Shown in pieces: positions 46,456 through 58,861 of a stretch of DNA of 64,000 bases. Numbering within the stretch: the stretch's first letter is position 1; each line of letters opens with the position of its first letter. This DNA comes from Gonapodya prolifera JEL478 (taxonomy: Eukaryota; Monoblepharomycota; Monoblepharidomycetes; Monoblepharidales; Gonapodyaceae). Position numbers and translations under genes: made by a program. The notes beneath the pieces are model-generated. The model was not told where the DNA came from and did no database searches. It saw only the letters and a list, made by a program, of their open reading frames with translations. The stretch lies in contig KQ965737.1 of assembly GCA_001574975.1 (NCBI GenBank), positions 164,288-228,287 of the forward strand, written 5' to 3'.

Positions 46456-49120
46456 ATGGGAATCCAGGGCCTCCTTCCGCTCATCGATCAAGCGAAACGC
46501 CAAATCCACCTCTCGGACCTCGATGGACTCACGATTGCCGTGGACGCGTATGTTTGGCTGCACAAAGCAGTGAGGATGTGCTGCATGGACCTCATGCTCG
46601 GAAAAAAGACGACCAAGTGAGTGTTCCCGGATGTTCACCCCGATTTAATGTGTCATGAGGGCTTCGCAAACGAAGTTTGGAGCCCGATATTTGCGCGCTC
46701 TCTTGTCCGATTCGCGAGTGGAAGTCAATGGCTTCCGTGAAACTCGTTGCGTGTTCTTTGGGAGTCACATAGAGTCTCAAACGCTTCGCCTTACCATATT
46801 TCACTTAACCTTCATAGGTACGTCAATTACTTCCTGGACCAAACTGCTCTCCTTTGTCGCCACGGAATCACACCCTACTTCGTCTTCGATGGTGGTCCCC
46901 TTCCCTCTAAACTGTGCATTGAACAAGAACGAGCTGCGTAAGTGCCGGTGTGAAGTTTCTCAACAACACGCCTCACTTGACGGGCTTGGCACGTCCTTCC
47001 AGTCGTCGAAACCAGCTAAGGGCGGAGGGTCTAGCACACTACGCTGCGAATCGCCGCGAGAAGGCGTTTGATTGCTTTGCCGGCGCGGTGGATGTTACGC
47101 CACAAATGGCTCACGAGGTCATCAAGGTTCGTGGCTTTCCATGCGTGGTATCACTGCCATGTAATTCTGACAATTTATGACCGGAAAACTACATTCAACT
47201 AATCGAACTCTCTATTCACAAAGGAACTTCGTCGCCATGGCATAAAGCATGTTGTGGCCCCATTTGAAGCCGACGCGCAACTTTGCTATCTTGAACGCGA
47301 GGGAATCGTCGATGCTGTTCTCACGGAGGACTCGGACTTGGTGGTCTTTGGGTGCAAACGCGTAGGTCAAGTATACGGAGTGTCTTCCCGCCAGGTGCGA
47401 ACCGTTACTCCTCTCGCAGGTTCTATGCAAGCTCAATCGTGAAGGCAAGGTTGACGAATTCCTCGCCTCTCGCCTCTCCGAGGTAAAGAATGGGGAGGTG
47501 ATCCTGGGAGGCAGATTCACGCACGACAAATTTCGCTGGATGTGCATCTTGGCTGGGTGCGACTATCTTCGTGGCATCCAAGGAATAGGTCTTAAAAAAG
47601 CATACAAAGTTGTTCGGTTCGCTAGCTCGTGGGAAGCTGTAAGTGCCTCTGGATGTGACAAGTTGCGTTCTTGCAATTATCGCCTTGGACGTACTTTTTA
47701 GGCACTTCGCTCTGGGTACCAGTTCCGACTACCTCCAGGCTATGCCGATGAATTCCGTAGGGCAGAGCGAACATTTCTTTACCAACGCGTTTACGACCCA
47801 AGATCTCAGCAACTAGTAACACTCAACGAAATACCCACATCTCTTGCTGGAGAGGACATGCCTTATATCGGAGAGTAAGTCTTGAACGAATTGAAAGGGA
47901 TGATAGTTTCGCTAATTTACAGGTCCCGGATTAGATTTTTGCCCCCGCACGTGGCACAGGCCGTTGCTGAATGTCGCATTTGTCCAGCCACAAAGCGTGT
48001 TTTTGACGGGGAGGAAGCGGACTTTGGGGATTGTTTGCCACCTCAGGATGATTCCAATGATTCCACCACCGATGGGAAAGAGAATCTGCCACCGATACCC
48101 GCGCACCTTGAGGAGAGCGCCAGCGCACCACCACACAAGCGTAAATCGTGGCCCGGAGCAGAAAGGTCACTTGAGACTGCAAAGAGGGCCAAGTCGTTCG
48201 ACAGATTCTCTTTGTCTCGGAAGCCTGACAAGGCTGGGGAGGTCGTGGATACGAGCACTGTTAGCAAATTTTTTGGCGGTGGTGCACCAAAATCGGTAAA
48301 CAGGGTTCACCGAACCATGGCACAAGATGTTTCACCGGAAAGTGAAGTCGAGGGCTGCGTGGAGGAATCAATTTCTAGTTCTGCTCCTCCAAAGCTACAA
48401 TCCCTCTCCCAAACCACAACGATCCCATACGCCCGAAAAGTTCTTGTGGACTACGGTGGTGCCGGAACATCCGTTGAACAGGTACACAACAGTGACTCTG
48501 ATTCCGATGAAAGTGGCGAAAATGAGAACGCTGCCCTTGATGTGGACGACCCCTCCCAGAAACCTCACTCCGTCACACAACAATTACAACCAAGGAACAA
48601 ACTATATGTTCCCGCAACCTCACAGCAGTCAGAAACAGACGAAGAAGGACCTTCTTCGAATCCCGCCGCCGCACTTCCCCTAATCGCCGAACCGATGATC
48701 TCACCAAAACTTGAAAGAGATCAACGGCCCAGCAGTCCTTTAGATGCCTTTCGCTACTCCAAGTCTCGATCTCGCCCTCGCTCCGGTGTTGCGGACTCAC
48801 CAGCTCGTAGACTAGGCATGGGACCTCGGCCAGCCGCATCACGAGGGACCGAGAATGAGGGCCAGGAGGCTGACGTTCCATCTCAACCCCAGCATGACGT
48901 GGGCACCCCCGGAAAGCTTTCGGTGGGAGTTGAGCAAGCACGAAAAGAGGTTGCTTTAGGAATGCAGCGCAAGTTTGGGGCTGCAGCGATGGGAACACTA
49001 AATGTGAGTCATTCTGATTCGAATCCCGGAGTTGGGTACTCATTCCATCACCCACAGATGGAAAAATTTCGGGCTTGCGCTGTTCCATATCACTTTGTTA
49101 CTGCGAAAAAACATCGCTGA
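46456..49120 (+). CDS. EXO1: Exonuclease 1
   Basis: 5'-3' exonuclease/flap endonuclease of the Rad2/FEN1 family acting in mismatch repair and end resection. Seven exons in phase: 46456-46616, 46818-46937, 47003-47126, 47224-47361, 47420-47638, 47702-47874 and 47923-49120, giving 710 residues. [88 protein letters not shown]. Helix-two-turn-helix: [20 protein letters not shown]. Metal-binding acids (D in AVDAY, D in VFDG, E and D in EADAQ, D's in TEDSDL, D in GCDY) are all present. The C-terminal 400 residues are disordered and Ser/Pro-rich with a Q-x-x-I/V-x-x-F/Y-F-like segment (TVSKFFGG), possibly a partner-binding site. Confidence 0.95.
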
Positions 49121-49229
49121 TCGATTGATAATGTAAATCTGTATATACGTATTTGAGTACGCGGAGCGGCCCAAGCGGGTGGAGCAGGAGAGGCGCCGTA
49201 GAAACGCTCTGACTGAATATCTACAAACA

Positions 49230-50261
49230 TCAGAATAGAACTGCCTCCATATATTGCTATCTATCACACTTGCTCCCCGTTGGCGGCTCCCCCCGACTAC
49301 CCCTTCTGGAAACGAATGGGATTCTCCTAACTTCCGAACCGACTCCTTGGACGGGCGCGCGGGCACCGCGGGGGTCGGACAGACGGAGTGCATCTTGAAC
49401 ACGTGGCCGGACGAGTCCGCTTGCGCCCCGTGTTCCACGACCTTATGCGCCGCAGCCTTCCAGCTCCTGACCACGGTGGGATCCTCGTCGTCCTCTGCGG
49501 GATCGACGTAGGGGTTGCTGCTTCCCACCACCGTCTTCACAAGCCCCTTCCCTCGAAGGCGCTTGATCATCACCCCTTTGCTTTCCGTGTGGGATCGCAG
49601 GGCTTTCCTTGCGGTGTCGTACGCCACCGCGAAAAAGGCAGCGGCGTCCTTGACCCTGAGGTTGCAGTTCTGAGGGGCGACCAGAAAGAGGGCAATCTGC
49701 TCTCCCAGTGCCGGCGTGGCGACGAGAGGTTGACCCCGCCGGGTTTCCTCGGCGGGGCTCCTTCCGGCATGGTGTCGAGGAGGTGTTCCGCCCTACGGGC
49801 GGTGACATTCCAGGCCTTCGAGATGCCCTCGATCCCCTGCTCTCTCGTCTTGCGGCCTTCCGAAATAAGGGTGCGGAGCTTCCTCATTGCCTCGTTGGGA
49901 GTCTCGGTATCATGGGCGCCTGGTCGGTGAGGTCCGTTCCGTTGTCAGCACCCATATAGAGCTTAGACGCAGAGCTGGACATACTTACAGCTTTTGCAGA
50001 GTTGCGTCCTCTTGGCCACTATTGTGAGTCTGTCGCATCCCACACAGACTCGGTCAGCTTTCCGGTTGGCCTTTTGCCAAAGCGCCATGGCATTTTTTGC
50101 GGAGGTTTGTTGATTTTGCTCCCACCTCAACCTAACTCTTCGCCGCACGACTTGCAGGTGCAGGATTTGCATCTGCACCGTTGGTGGCTCAAGGCGGCGA
50201 CCGCGGAGGTGTCCAAGACGGACATCGCGTCGCCGGTTGTCAGTTCCATCTCTGTGTCCAT
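49230..50261 (-). pseudogene. Unknown Cys-rich gene of the insertion, decayed
   Basis: From ATG 50261 the minus strand gives an acidic leader, then H-Q-R-C-R-C-K-S-C-T-C-K-S-C (a dense Cys cluster), then after a putative intron DRVCVGCDRLTIVAKR with CKSC. These CxxC pairs suggest zinc binding. After a second intron comes a helical part: EAMRKLRTLISEGRKTRE, GISKAWNVTARRAEHLLD, then in a shifted frame NLRVKDAAAFFAVAYDTARK, RGKGLVKTVVGSSNPYVDPA and D-P-T-V-V-R-S-W-K-A-A. At least one frame change (near 49735) breaks it. I know no family with this combination. It is divergent from the TnpB-like gene, about 350 bp apart, as expected for a two-gene element. Confidence 0.45.
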
Positions 50262-50604
50262 TTCTGATGTTCGGTTGCTGCTCTGTTCTCGCTTCTTGAC
50301 GGATGAATGGATGAAGAATTACTCGGTGTTGATATCCCGAGTGTCGGGGCAAAACGGCCAAAACGAATCACGAAACATTTTCAGAATTTCCGACTTTTCG
50401 CATTTTTCAAATTCCCACCAATCCACGCGTACGACCCCTCCTCGCGGCTCCCCATCGTCCCCCGGCCCCCGCGCTCGTTGTAGGCCCGTCGTGTCGGGAC
50501 AAGTCCAACACGGTGAATTGATTCCCGTCTCAACGGGCCTCATTCATTGAGGACAACATCGATCTGGTCACTGATGATGATTTCTGTCCTTTCCGCCCCT
50601 CGTC

Positions 50605-53600
50605 GTGATGTCTCCCAGCCAGTGTTGTGTTGGAGCCAAGTGGAGCGAACAAACCCGCGCTGGCGGCGAAACCCGCGGCGACCCAACCCCGCGACCATGG
50701 ATCGGGACTCTTCTCACTGATGCGCCAGGAATTCGGATTGGAACGGGGGACTTCGGCGACCTTCCGCATGGTCTCTGGACTTCCCGTTCCGGGACATTCT
50801 GGCCTGTCGAAGGGTGTGTTGCCCCATTCGCCACCGCAAAAAGGACGCTCGTCTCTGAGACGTGCATCCCCAGGGACAAGCACGTCGCAATCTCGGACCG
50901 GATTGTCGACGCGGGCGTCCTGTTCTCGCTCGACCGCAGGGCGCTCCGTGCGCTGGCGCGGCAGCTGGATCTGAGCGAGCGCGAGGAAGCGTCGCTCCAG
51001 GAGGTGGCTGCGAGGGCCAGGCTCCGCTTCGCCCGACCTCCCATTTTGGCGGAGCTCGTCTCCTGGGCACGCATCCCTCCAGACAAGCACACGGTGACTT
51101 TTGACCGGGTCCCGAACGCGGCAAAGCTCGCGTCTCTGGATTCCTTTCAGCTCGCGGAGCTCGGGCGACAGCTGGGTCTCAACCCTGACGACACGGAATC
51201 GCTTAGGCGGGTTGCGTACGCGGCGAGACCGAGCTTCAGGCGCCTCAGGGCGGTCCAGCGCGAGTTCGCTCGTCAAGCCGGCCTTTCGACCCATCCGCCT
51301 TTGCTGCGATCGCCGAACGCAGCAGTCGCCGAGACCCGGCCGACCGGTCTATATGGACAGAACCGGACGAGGCCGAGCGCCTGGGCTGGTATCGAGGTCA
51401 CCTCCGTCGGATCCAAGCTTACTGCCGCTCGACCGGGATCTGGAACGCTACCGTTCCTTGGTCGGATGCGGAGGCGGCGCTCCAAGCTCCTCCACCTCCG
51501 GTGTCTCCGCTGACCGCCGTCGACGACGACGTCGCGAGAGCGAGAGCCCGAGAGACCAAGAGGCTGAAGGATGCCATCGTGGTGGCGTCTCGAGGAAACC
51601 AGGCCAAGGTCAGGGGATACAAGATCCCCCTGATCCAGCACCGCGCGGTCCTCGAGGGGACGCCCCTTCAGTTCGCTCCACGGGAGGCAGACTATTCGGC
51701 CGTCCTCGGGTGCACCTGATGCCACTGCCCGCTGACGCAGCACATGAAGGCGCGAGAGGAGTGCGACGTCCTGGTGGCGGTTGAAGGGGCAGACCCGGAC
51801 ATGGACGAGATGAAGGAGCGGGAGGCGGAGACGGACGACCACAACAGCAGCGGCGATCCCGAACGTGACGGATCTGGAGACAGAGTGGGGTCGAGCCGCA
51901 AGCGCTACTCCACCGTCACCGCGGCCGCGGACAAGCAGATGGAATGCATCGACAGCGTGTACCCGGACTTTCGGAATCACCTGGACGCTGATCGCAGGCA
52001 CAGGAACATCGTTTCCGTGCTGGGGACGCTGTTCGTGACGTGGCAGCTGATGCGGTACCCGTCGTCGCGATCCCTCGCCACCGCGGACGGATCGTTTGTG
52101 AAGAACTCGTATGCGACCTGTGAGTCGAGTCTGCTGAAGAGGAGGGTTGCAGCCGGTTTCCTGACACTCGACCCTTGCGTTTCCCTTCCTTCCACAGTTA
52201 AGGGCGGCCACCGTTCGACAACTTCTGGACGCCGCCGTCGGCTCTGTGGACGACCCGACGGACGCGGCTCGCTTCTCGGGCGATCTCGTCTCTTTCATAC
52301 GAGCGGTCGAGAGCGGCGGCGTTGGGTTGGACCCGCAGCAGGAACACGAAAATCAACAGCAGCAGCCGGAGCACCCGGAGGCGCCTGCGATCGACGACGC
52401 CTCGCGCTTCGCGTCGCTGCTGCCTTTCCTTCCCGAGGAGCTGACGTCCGAGGACCTCGGCACCTTTTTGGACGAGTGGCAGGTTCCGGAGTGCGAGCAC
52501 ATCCGCCGCCTGATCACGCGGCTGACAAAGGAGGTCTTTCGAAAGACCCTGCAGATGGGCCCGGGCGTCCAGCAGCGCCTTCTGACGATGCTGGTGTCCA
52601 TCGGCTCGGACGAGCTCAAGGAGGGCAAGCTCCCGGGACAGTTCTTTGCCGACAACGTGACCTACCACGATGCGCCAGTCTCCCCCCTTCAGCTTGAACC
52701 CGTTCGGAGGGTGGCGGACTACCCGAGCGTCGCCCTCTTCCGGTCTCCCATCGCCGGCTGCCAGGTCACCATCGGGCGCGACCTCAACGTGACGCTGGGC
52801 GACGCGATCCAGCTGGCCCAGCGGCTCTGCGAGTTCAAGTCGACTTTTGACCGCGACGTCGCGCTTTCCAGGGAGGCCCGCCGGGCCTTCAAGGCGTCGC
52901 TGTCACTCTCCTTCAAGCGGTGGACCTCGGCGAGCCTCGCTTCGGAGGCCGTTGCTCCTACAAAGATGCACCTGCTGCGGCTCTCCACGAGGTTCGCTTC
53001 AGAGGCCTTCAAGATACTCTGGGGCACTTCAGGCGGCTTCTCCGACCTCTCCGAGGCGACGTCGGCCGCCTGGCGGCCCTGACCAAGATCGCTTGGATCG
53101 ATGTTGTCGGCAAGAGAACCGCTGGGAGCTAACTGGCCGGCAGCGGCTCGCCGTCACCGCCCAAGACGGACTCGGAATTCATCGCGGAATCCGCCTCCGC
53201 GACCTGCTTCGTTCTGCCCGCTTCGATTCGAGCGACTGGATAAGCTCGGTGGTACGACTGCAAGCGGCCTGTGGGGCGGAGGAGGTGGAGGAGACCGCGG
53301 AGGACTCGGAGGACCGCGCATCCAAGCCCGCATCTGCCGCACAGCTGACGACCAGGGTCTGGCGAGCGGTTGGAGGCTATACCTCTGCCAGGGCTTGCGC
53401 GAAAGCCCCTTACGAGGCCAGCAACCGGGGCGACGTTGCGCGCAACAGCCAACCGCGTCACGCATTCGAGGTATCCGGCGGCGTGCCCGAAGCCGCGCAC
53501 CAGGGCAAAGTTCGGCGAAGACTCGTCCTCGGAGGAAGCTGCGGTCCAGGATGCCGCGGCTGCGGCCTGCGATGAGGTCGAGGCACTGTTTGCCGACGCG

Positions 53601-56266
53601 GGTTGACGGCCGTCGTCCCACCTTCGCAAACGTCCGGCGCGGACCAGTTCGCCAGGCAGCGCTACGAGGAGCTGATCTGCGAGCTCAGCCGTCAGGCCGG
53701 CAAGATCCGAAGGAGAGACAAGCAGGCGCCGATCAGGCACTTTGCAGAGAGAGGAGGCGGGAGCTTCGAGCGACGCCGTATGTGCGAGCCAAGGAGGCCG
53801 TCCGGGAGGCCGCCACGCATCTCCTGCTGCCAAGCTTCGCCCGCCTGGTGCCGTTCCTGTCGGAGGCCAAGAGGAGGTACTACGCGATCCGGGGAGCCGA
53901 GGTGGTCGTTCGGTCTGTGCGCGACGGATCGCTTCCCGCACAGCAGACGACTGGGCATCCCCGCCATCAACATCACGGAGCTCGCGCTCCTCAGAGGACA
54001 CAGCGGCATTCGACTCTCATCGCAGCCGTCGCCCGGCTGATGTGGATGGCGTGCAGCGCCAAGGACGGCAGCGCTGATGTCCGGATCCTGCAGGCGGGGA
54101 TGGCGCAGCATGAGACGGACGGCCTCGTCGAGCGGCTCCGCTTGCTCTGTCCGGAGTGGGCGCCACTCAGACCTTGTCGAACCGCGAGCTCGCCCGTTTC
54201 ACCACCCGCCGTTGACGCCGACGCGAACACCGACGATCCGATAAATCTGGACCTCGCTCAGAACACCACCGAGAACAAGAACTCGGAGGACTACGACCAC
54301 GACGGCGGAGAAGAGCCCGAGGAACACGGTGCCAAAATCAGCAGCCGGGCGTCCACGTCCGTGAGCTTTATCAGGGACTTTTCGTACCGCCAACTCCGCG
54401 TCACGTTTCCGATGGTCGAGCGCCTGCTCAAGAGGTGAGTTTGAAGGAAACACTCTTCTTTCGCTGCTGCTTCAACAGTTTGCTCCGCGCCCTGTGCACA
54501 GGTGCGACCCCAAGCTCTTCAGAGCGGTGCCCAAGGCGACGTTTCAAGCCAACAAGCTCTTGATATGGGAGTTCTGCTTCCGCACCTCGCTCATCCGGCC
54601 CAGCGCTGGCGCCACAGGCGCGGCAGCTTCGTTCCGTTCCGTCGTCTACGGACGGTCCAGTATCTTTGTGAACTTTGAGCGCCGCCTCACCAACAGGCAG
54701 GCAACGCCTCCATCTGTCCCGGTGCGGGAAGACTCCTTCGACTATCCCAGCCAAAAGGCCCAAAGGAACGGCGAGACAAGGTTGGACTGGCAACCTGCCT
54801 TTGACCAGCGCTCAGGATATCGGTGTCGCCAAGCGGCGGCCCATCCGCATCACGGCGGCGCGGGAGTGGGCGACAGGAAACGCTTCTTCTCGCCTCTGAA
54901 GCACGGCCCGGACTGCTCGGACTTTTTGGAACTCCTCGCCACCGCGCCGTCCCAGTCCAGATGATGGGGGTCAAGGCGCACTGCGACGTCGTCTACTTTG
55001 GAGGCAACACTCCTCAGCGCCCTCTGGCTCACTCGACCAAGGAGCAGTGGACGGTCCGTCGAGGTGAGAACATTGACGCTGCGTTGCGCTCGTTGCACAC
55101 ACGCTCATCTCGGTCTCGCTTGCAGACTGGGAATACGTTGACAGCAGGACCGGCCGAGCCGTCCCCGAATCGCAGGCCGAGGTATATGTCAGGCTGACCA
55201 ACCGCCAGTACTACGACGGATGCGGGTTCGGCCTCCACAGGCGGAAAGCTGAGGTTCTCAAGACCCTTGCGCCTTTCGGAGATGACGCGGCTCGTGGACG
55301 TGTCGTCGAGGATTTCGAACGCGGTTGCGTGCGTCCTTGGACGGATCTAAAGGCATTCTCTGCGTCAGTGTCCGAGGACGGTTTCAACCACAAGCGTTTC
55401 GAATCGCAGCTGCCTCTTCAGAAGACCAACGGTGCGTGTGACTTCTTACGATCATCTTCCGCACGTTGGCTCAAGACCCGCGCGCCTTCGCCAAGTACCT
55501 GACGGCGGTCGTGCCAGTCGTGGATAAGATCCTGGCCTTCTACTCCGACCCGTTCTTCGACATGCTCAGGTTCAGGCGCTACATCAGGCAGCAGACGGCC
55601 CTCCCGAAGATACTGGGCCGCATGTTCACGGAGCTGCTGATCAAGTGCACCTCGGAACTCCGTCAGACCGATCCGCGGGATCTTTCGCTCAAGGTGGCGT
55701 TTGGCGACGGCAGGTGAGGGGTGGCTCGCGATGCGCATCCCGTTTGCGTTCTTTGCTCACCAAGCGACGGTCGTTTGGATCGTCCAGCTTCAACATCGCG
55801 TCAAAAGGGCACACTGCGTCTGCGCACGTTCGCATTCGGGACGCGCTGATCGGTCAGGAGTCGGTAACAGTTGAGACGAGCGCGGGCTCCATGTACCCAG
55901 ATCTTCTCCCTCTTCAATGCGAGGAGATCGGGGAGCATCGCAGGTGAGCAGGCCACTGGTCGTTGGCGTTCGGAGCCGTCTTAAAACCAATGCCTCTCGG
56001 ATCAGCTCCGCACTCTGCTCAACTGTCACCGCTTCCTCGAGCCCATGCGGACACGTCACGAGATCGCGGACGGTTCCAAGAAGGCTGTCAGGCCATGGGG
56101 GCTCAAGCAATGCACGTCCTGCGGCATCGTTTGGAACCAGGACCGGAACAGCTGCCGGAATCTCCTCTGGATCCGCATTTTCGAGGACGCGACCGGTCAC
56201 CGACCTGCGGGTTACAGACCTCCTTCCAATGAACGGAGCTTTACGATGCGGCCCCCCAGACATTGA
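50605..56266 (+). pseudogene. TnpB/Fanzor-like nuclease gene, decayed
   Basis: The C-terminal part (54960-56266) is best preserved and has proper introns. Segments in order: AEVYVRLTNRQYYDGCGFGL, DPRAFAKYLTAVVPVVDKIL, a basic RFRRYIRQQTALPKILGRMF, KVAFGDG followed by ASAHVRIRDALIGQ and VETSAGSM, and finally WGLKQCTSCGIVWNQDRNSC-RNL. The last motif, C-x2-C-G...W-N-x-D-x-N-x2-R-N, is the zinc ribbon plus RuvC-III aspartate of TnpB, Cas12f and Fanzor proteins. VAFGDG and VETS sit where RuvC-II neighbours lie. The expected RuvC-I aspartate is not evident (RPGLLGLF near 54905). Upstream, a 1.3 kb repeat-bearing part, an acidic part with C-x-C...H-M-K-A-R, and LLPFLPEELTSEDLGTFLDE with many helices are unassigned. 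Several frame changes and in-frame stops mark it as inactive. Fanzor assignment is inference from motif order. Confidence 0.5.
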
Positions 56267-56479
56267 GCCTGGCTCATCGAAGGGAACAGCCGCGTTACAT
56301 TTAGCCGGGATTATATTGTACTTAGTTAGTGTGCCCTCGTTTTTTGGGCCTGGCTGCATGTTGGCCAAATCTGGATCATTTCACATTTTTTCACCACAAG
56401 ATTCACTCCATCTGCCGTAATCCTGCCTTCGTCATTCTAGTCTAGCCTTTGGCTCTTCGAATCTCTCCGATCAATTGAA

Positions 56480-58705
56480 ATGGACTCGGTTATGTCTGAC
56501 GGAGTTGGCGATGGCCAGCCCCAGAGTTCGCAGCAGAGTCAAGCACAGGAGCCGGACTTTGAGGTCACGCCTGACCCTATTTCCTCTCAATTTCCGCTGT
56601 CATTTTACGGTGATGGACTAAAGTCGGGTCCAAAGGACACACAGGAAATGGAGGTGGATGGAAACACGCATTCCTTCGCTGGATACACGTTTTCCGATTA
56701 GTAAGTGATCGATCAGGTGAAAGAAGTGTTCTTTGGCGCCTGACGCTCTCTCCAATCACAAAATCACTCCCGTGGTTGAACTCGTACAATGCGAACATCA
56801 ATTCCCCACAATAAGTTCACTTTCGGAGCCGCCCTCGAAGAAGCACCAACGCGAACCAGTCTCTCGCACCGCGGCCTCTCTCGTTGCGGCCAATGAGCGG
56901 TTCATGCTGAACGAGAAATCCTTCACACAACAGTACTCTGGAGTATACTTTGCTCGCCTTGCGGCTCTCCGACCACGCGTCATAGTCGAAGCTGAGAAGC
57001 GGTGGGGGGAAGGGTTCAAGGTCGGAGAAAGCGGTGAGTCTGCTCTGCAGCGGAGCGATTTTGGGCAAGACCCAAACACAATTCCGTTGCCTCAGTTCAT
57101 CCCACTCCAAGACACGTCCCTCGTATTCTTGACATCCCTCGCGGTAGTCTTTGCTGGGTGGTCGGCACTGTGTATGTCGAGATGGCTTTGAAGCCTAATA
57201 TTCTGGACGAAGTGACTGCGGAGGTATGTGGTGTCTCGGTTTTCCTTCACCCAGACGACTGCTTTCAAAAATTGCGCTCTATTCACCGTTTCCCCCGGTA
57301 AAATCTAGCACTGGATTGTCGCTCCACCTCCCTTGGAGAAGTACTCCTCCGAATCGGACAAGTACACACTCGAAGACGAGCACGGACGTATAAAACTGAC
57401 GGGCTCACTTTTGAAAGACGTCATGTTAGTCACTGGTGAGTGCAACTCAGTGCGTTTAATCCCTATGGTAGCTAAGGAAGGCTTCTAGGTGTCGTCGTCG
57501 CGGTCCTTGGTGCCGAAACGAAATCGGGAGACTTTGAAGTCTGGGACGTCGCGTACGCCTCGTGCGCACCTCAAGAGCCCCACCAGACTTTTCTGGTTCC
57601 GAACGCTCCCAACGTTCCTGACCCGTCGGAGCGGAAATTCGTGGCACTCATATCTGGCCTCAACATGGGGTCGGACTCTGCAAGCCATTTGCAAACAGAG
57701 CTGATGGCCGAATGGCTTGCTGGATGGTGCGGCTCCGTCAACGATCAAAAAGCAGTTGGGAAGATCGCCTGTGTGATTGTTGCGGGAGGAATGATTGCAA
57801 GGGAGTCTCCAAAGGAAGGGGGGAAGGATAGTGTTGGCAAAGTGCGCAACAATGCTCTGTTCAACCTGAACCGCCTGAAAAGCTAAACACACCCGACGTC
57901 TTTCAACACCAGTTCAAACGAACCACAACGTCGCCGCTTGCTCAGTCGTCTCCCCACCCAATTCAACTTCTCGATACCCTCCTCTCTCCTTTAGCGTCCT
58001 CCTCTCCCCTTGTTCTTATTCCAGGACCGCACGATCCTACAACGCACAGCTTACCACAACAACCTCTCCTCCGAGGGCTTTTGCCAAACCTCTCGGGCTG
58101 GACGGGGACGTCCATGGCCACGAATCCCTTTGAATGTGTTGTGGAAGATGTTCGGTACGTGATAAAAAAAAATGATACCCGAATGAAAAGTGAGCTAACG
58201 TTTGCGGCAGTTTTCTAGGCCATGCGGGACAGCCCCTGCACGACCTTGTATTCCATACACCAACCTCATCTCTCCTAACATTGGCAACCCACACTCTCCG
58301 CTGGCAACATCTCGCTCCCACCGCGCCTGACACGCTGTGGTGTTATCCTTTCAAAGGAGGCGATCCATTCGTGATTGGCGGGAGGCGAAAGGGGAAAACG
58401 AGAGCAGCTGAGGGTGCTACGGATGACACTGATCGGGGAGAGGGTGGAGTGTGGTGCCCTCATGTGCTGTTTTCTGGCGGCGGGAAAGGAACCAACGTGG
58501 AAACGACAATCTATCAGGGTGAGGTGTCCTTTTTCAATGAGACGTCCTTCACTCAAATTAAATGACTTCTTCCTCAGACGCAAGCTCGGGTGCACGAGTA
58601 CGTGTCGTCATTGTGCCCGAATTCTCAAAAACGGGTGTTATTGCCCTTGTGGATCTCGCGACTGGAGACGTTTCTTCCATTCACTTTGGATTGGGAGGGT
58701 TCTAA
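56480..58705 (+). CDS. POLD2: DNA polymerase delta small subunit (POLD2/Cdc27-partner type)
   Basis: B-subunit of replicative polymerase delta (fungal Cdc1/Pol31). Exon 1 56480-56700 is an acidic leader. Exon 2 56816-57033 holds FTQQYSGVYFARLAALRPRV. Then HPTPRHVPRILDIPRG, LCWVVGTVYVEMALKPNILD, W-I-V-A-P-P and LEDEHGRIKLTGSLL, SGDFEVWDVAYASC, FVALISGLNMGSD, LAGWCGS, VIVAGGMIA, LDTLLSPLASSSPLVLIPGP with HDPTTHSLPQQPL, NPFECVVEDV, FLGHAGQPLHDLV, L-A-P-T-A-P-D-T-L-W-C-Y-P-F, CPHVLFSGG and the last VRVVIVPEFSKTGVIALVDL. Calcineurin-like fold motifs are degenerate as usual for B-subunits. A 41 nt intron near 57840 (GTGCGC...AAAAG) restores the frame before LNTPDV. Confidence 0.93.
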
Positions 58706-58861
58706 TTTGTTTTGCTCAAATGTAAATACATTGTCATGTGCACGCAAGCTGCTGCATACGGAACGACTCGTACCAGTGAAAAGGCGGCGATGAGCTCATT
58801 ATCATCGTAGGCTAATTACATGACCAAAGCGCAATAGATGTGTGTAACCCGAAACCACTTC

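Larger units (their letters stand above)
49140..56300. mobile_element. GC-rich insertion with two divergent genes, TnpB/Fanzor-like
   Basis: The stretch between EXO1 and POLD2 differs from its surroundings in base composition (GC-rich, CpG-dense) and in having long stop-poor frames interrupted by frame changes. It carries a leftward Cys-rich gene and a rightward 5.6 kb gene ending in a TnpB-like zinc ribbon. I could not find terminal inverted repeats or a target-site duplication by eye, so the borders are estimates. I treat it as a decayed DNA transposon of the Fanzor-carrying kind. Composition and gene content support this; the ends do not yet. Confidence 0.5.

Noticed and set aside
53129-54001. 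290-codon minus-strand frame inside the insertion
   Set aside because: Antisense to plus-strand helical segments that continue into the TnpB-like part; no motif of its own.
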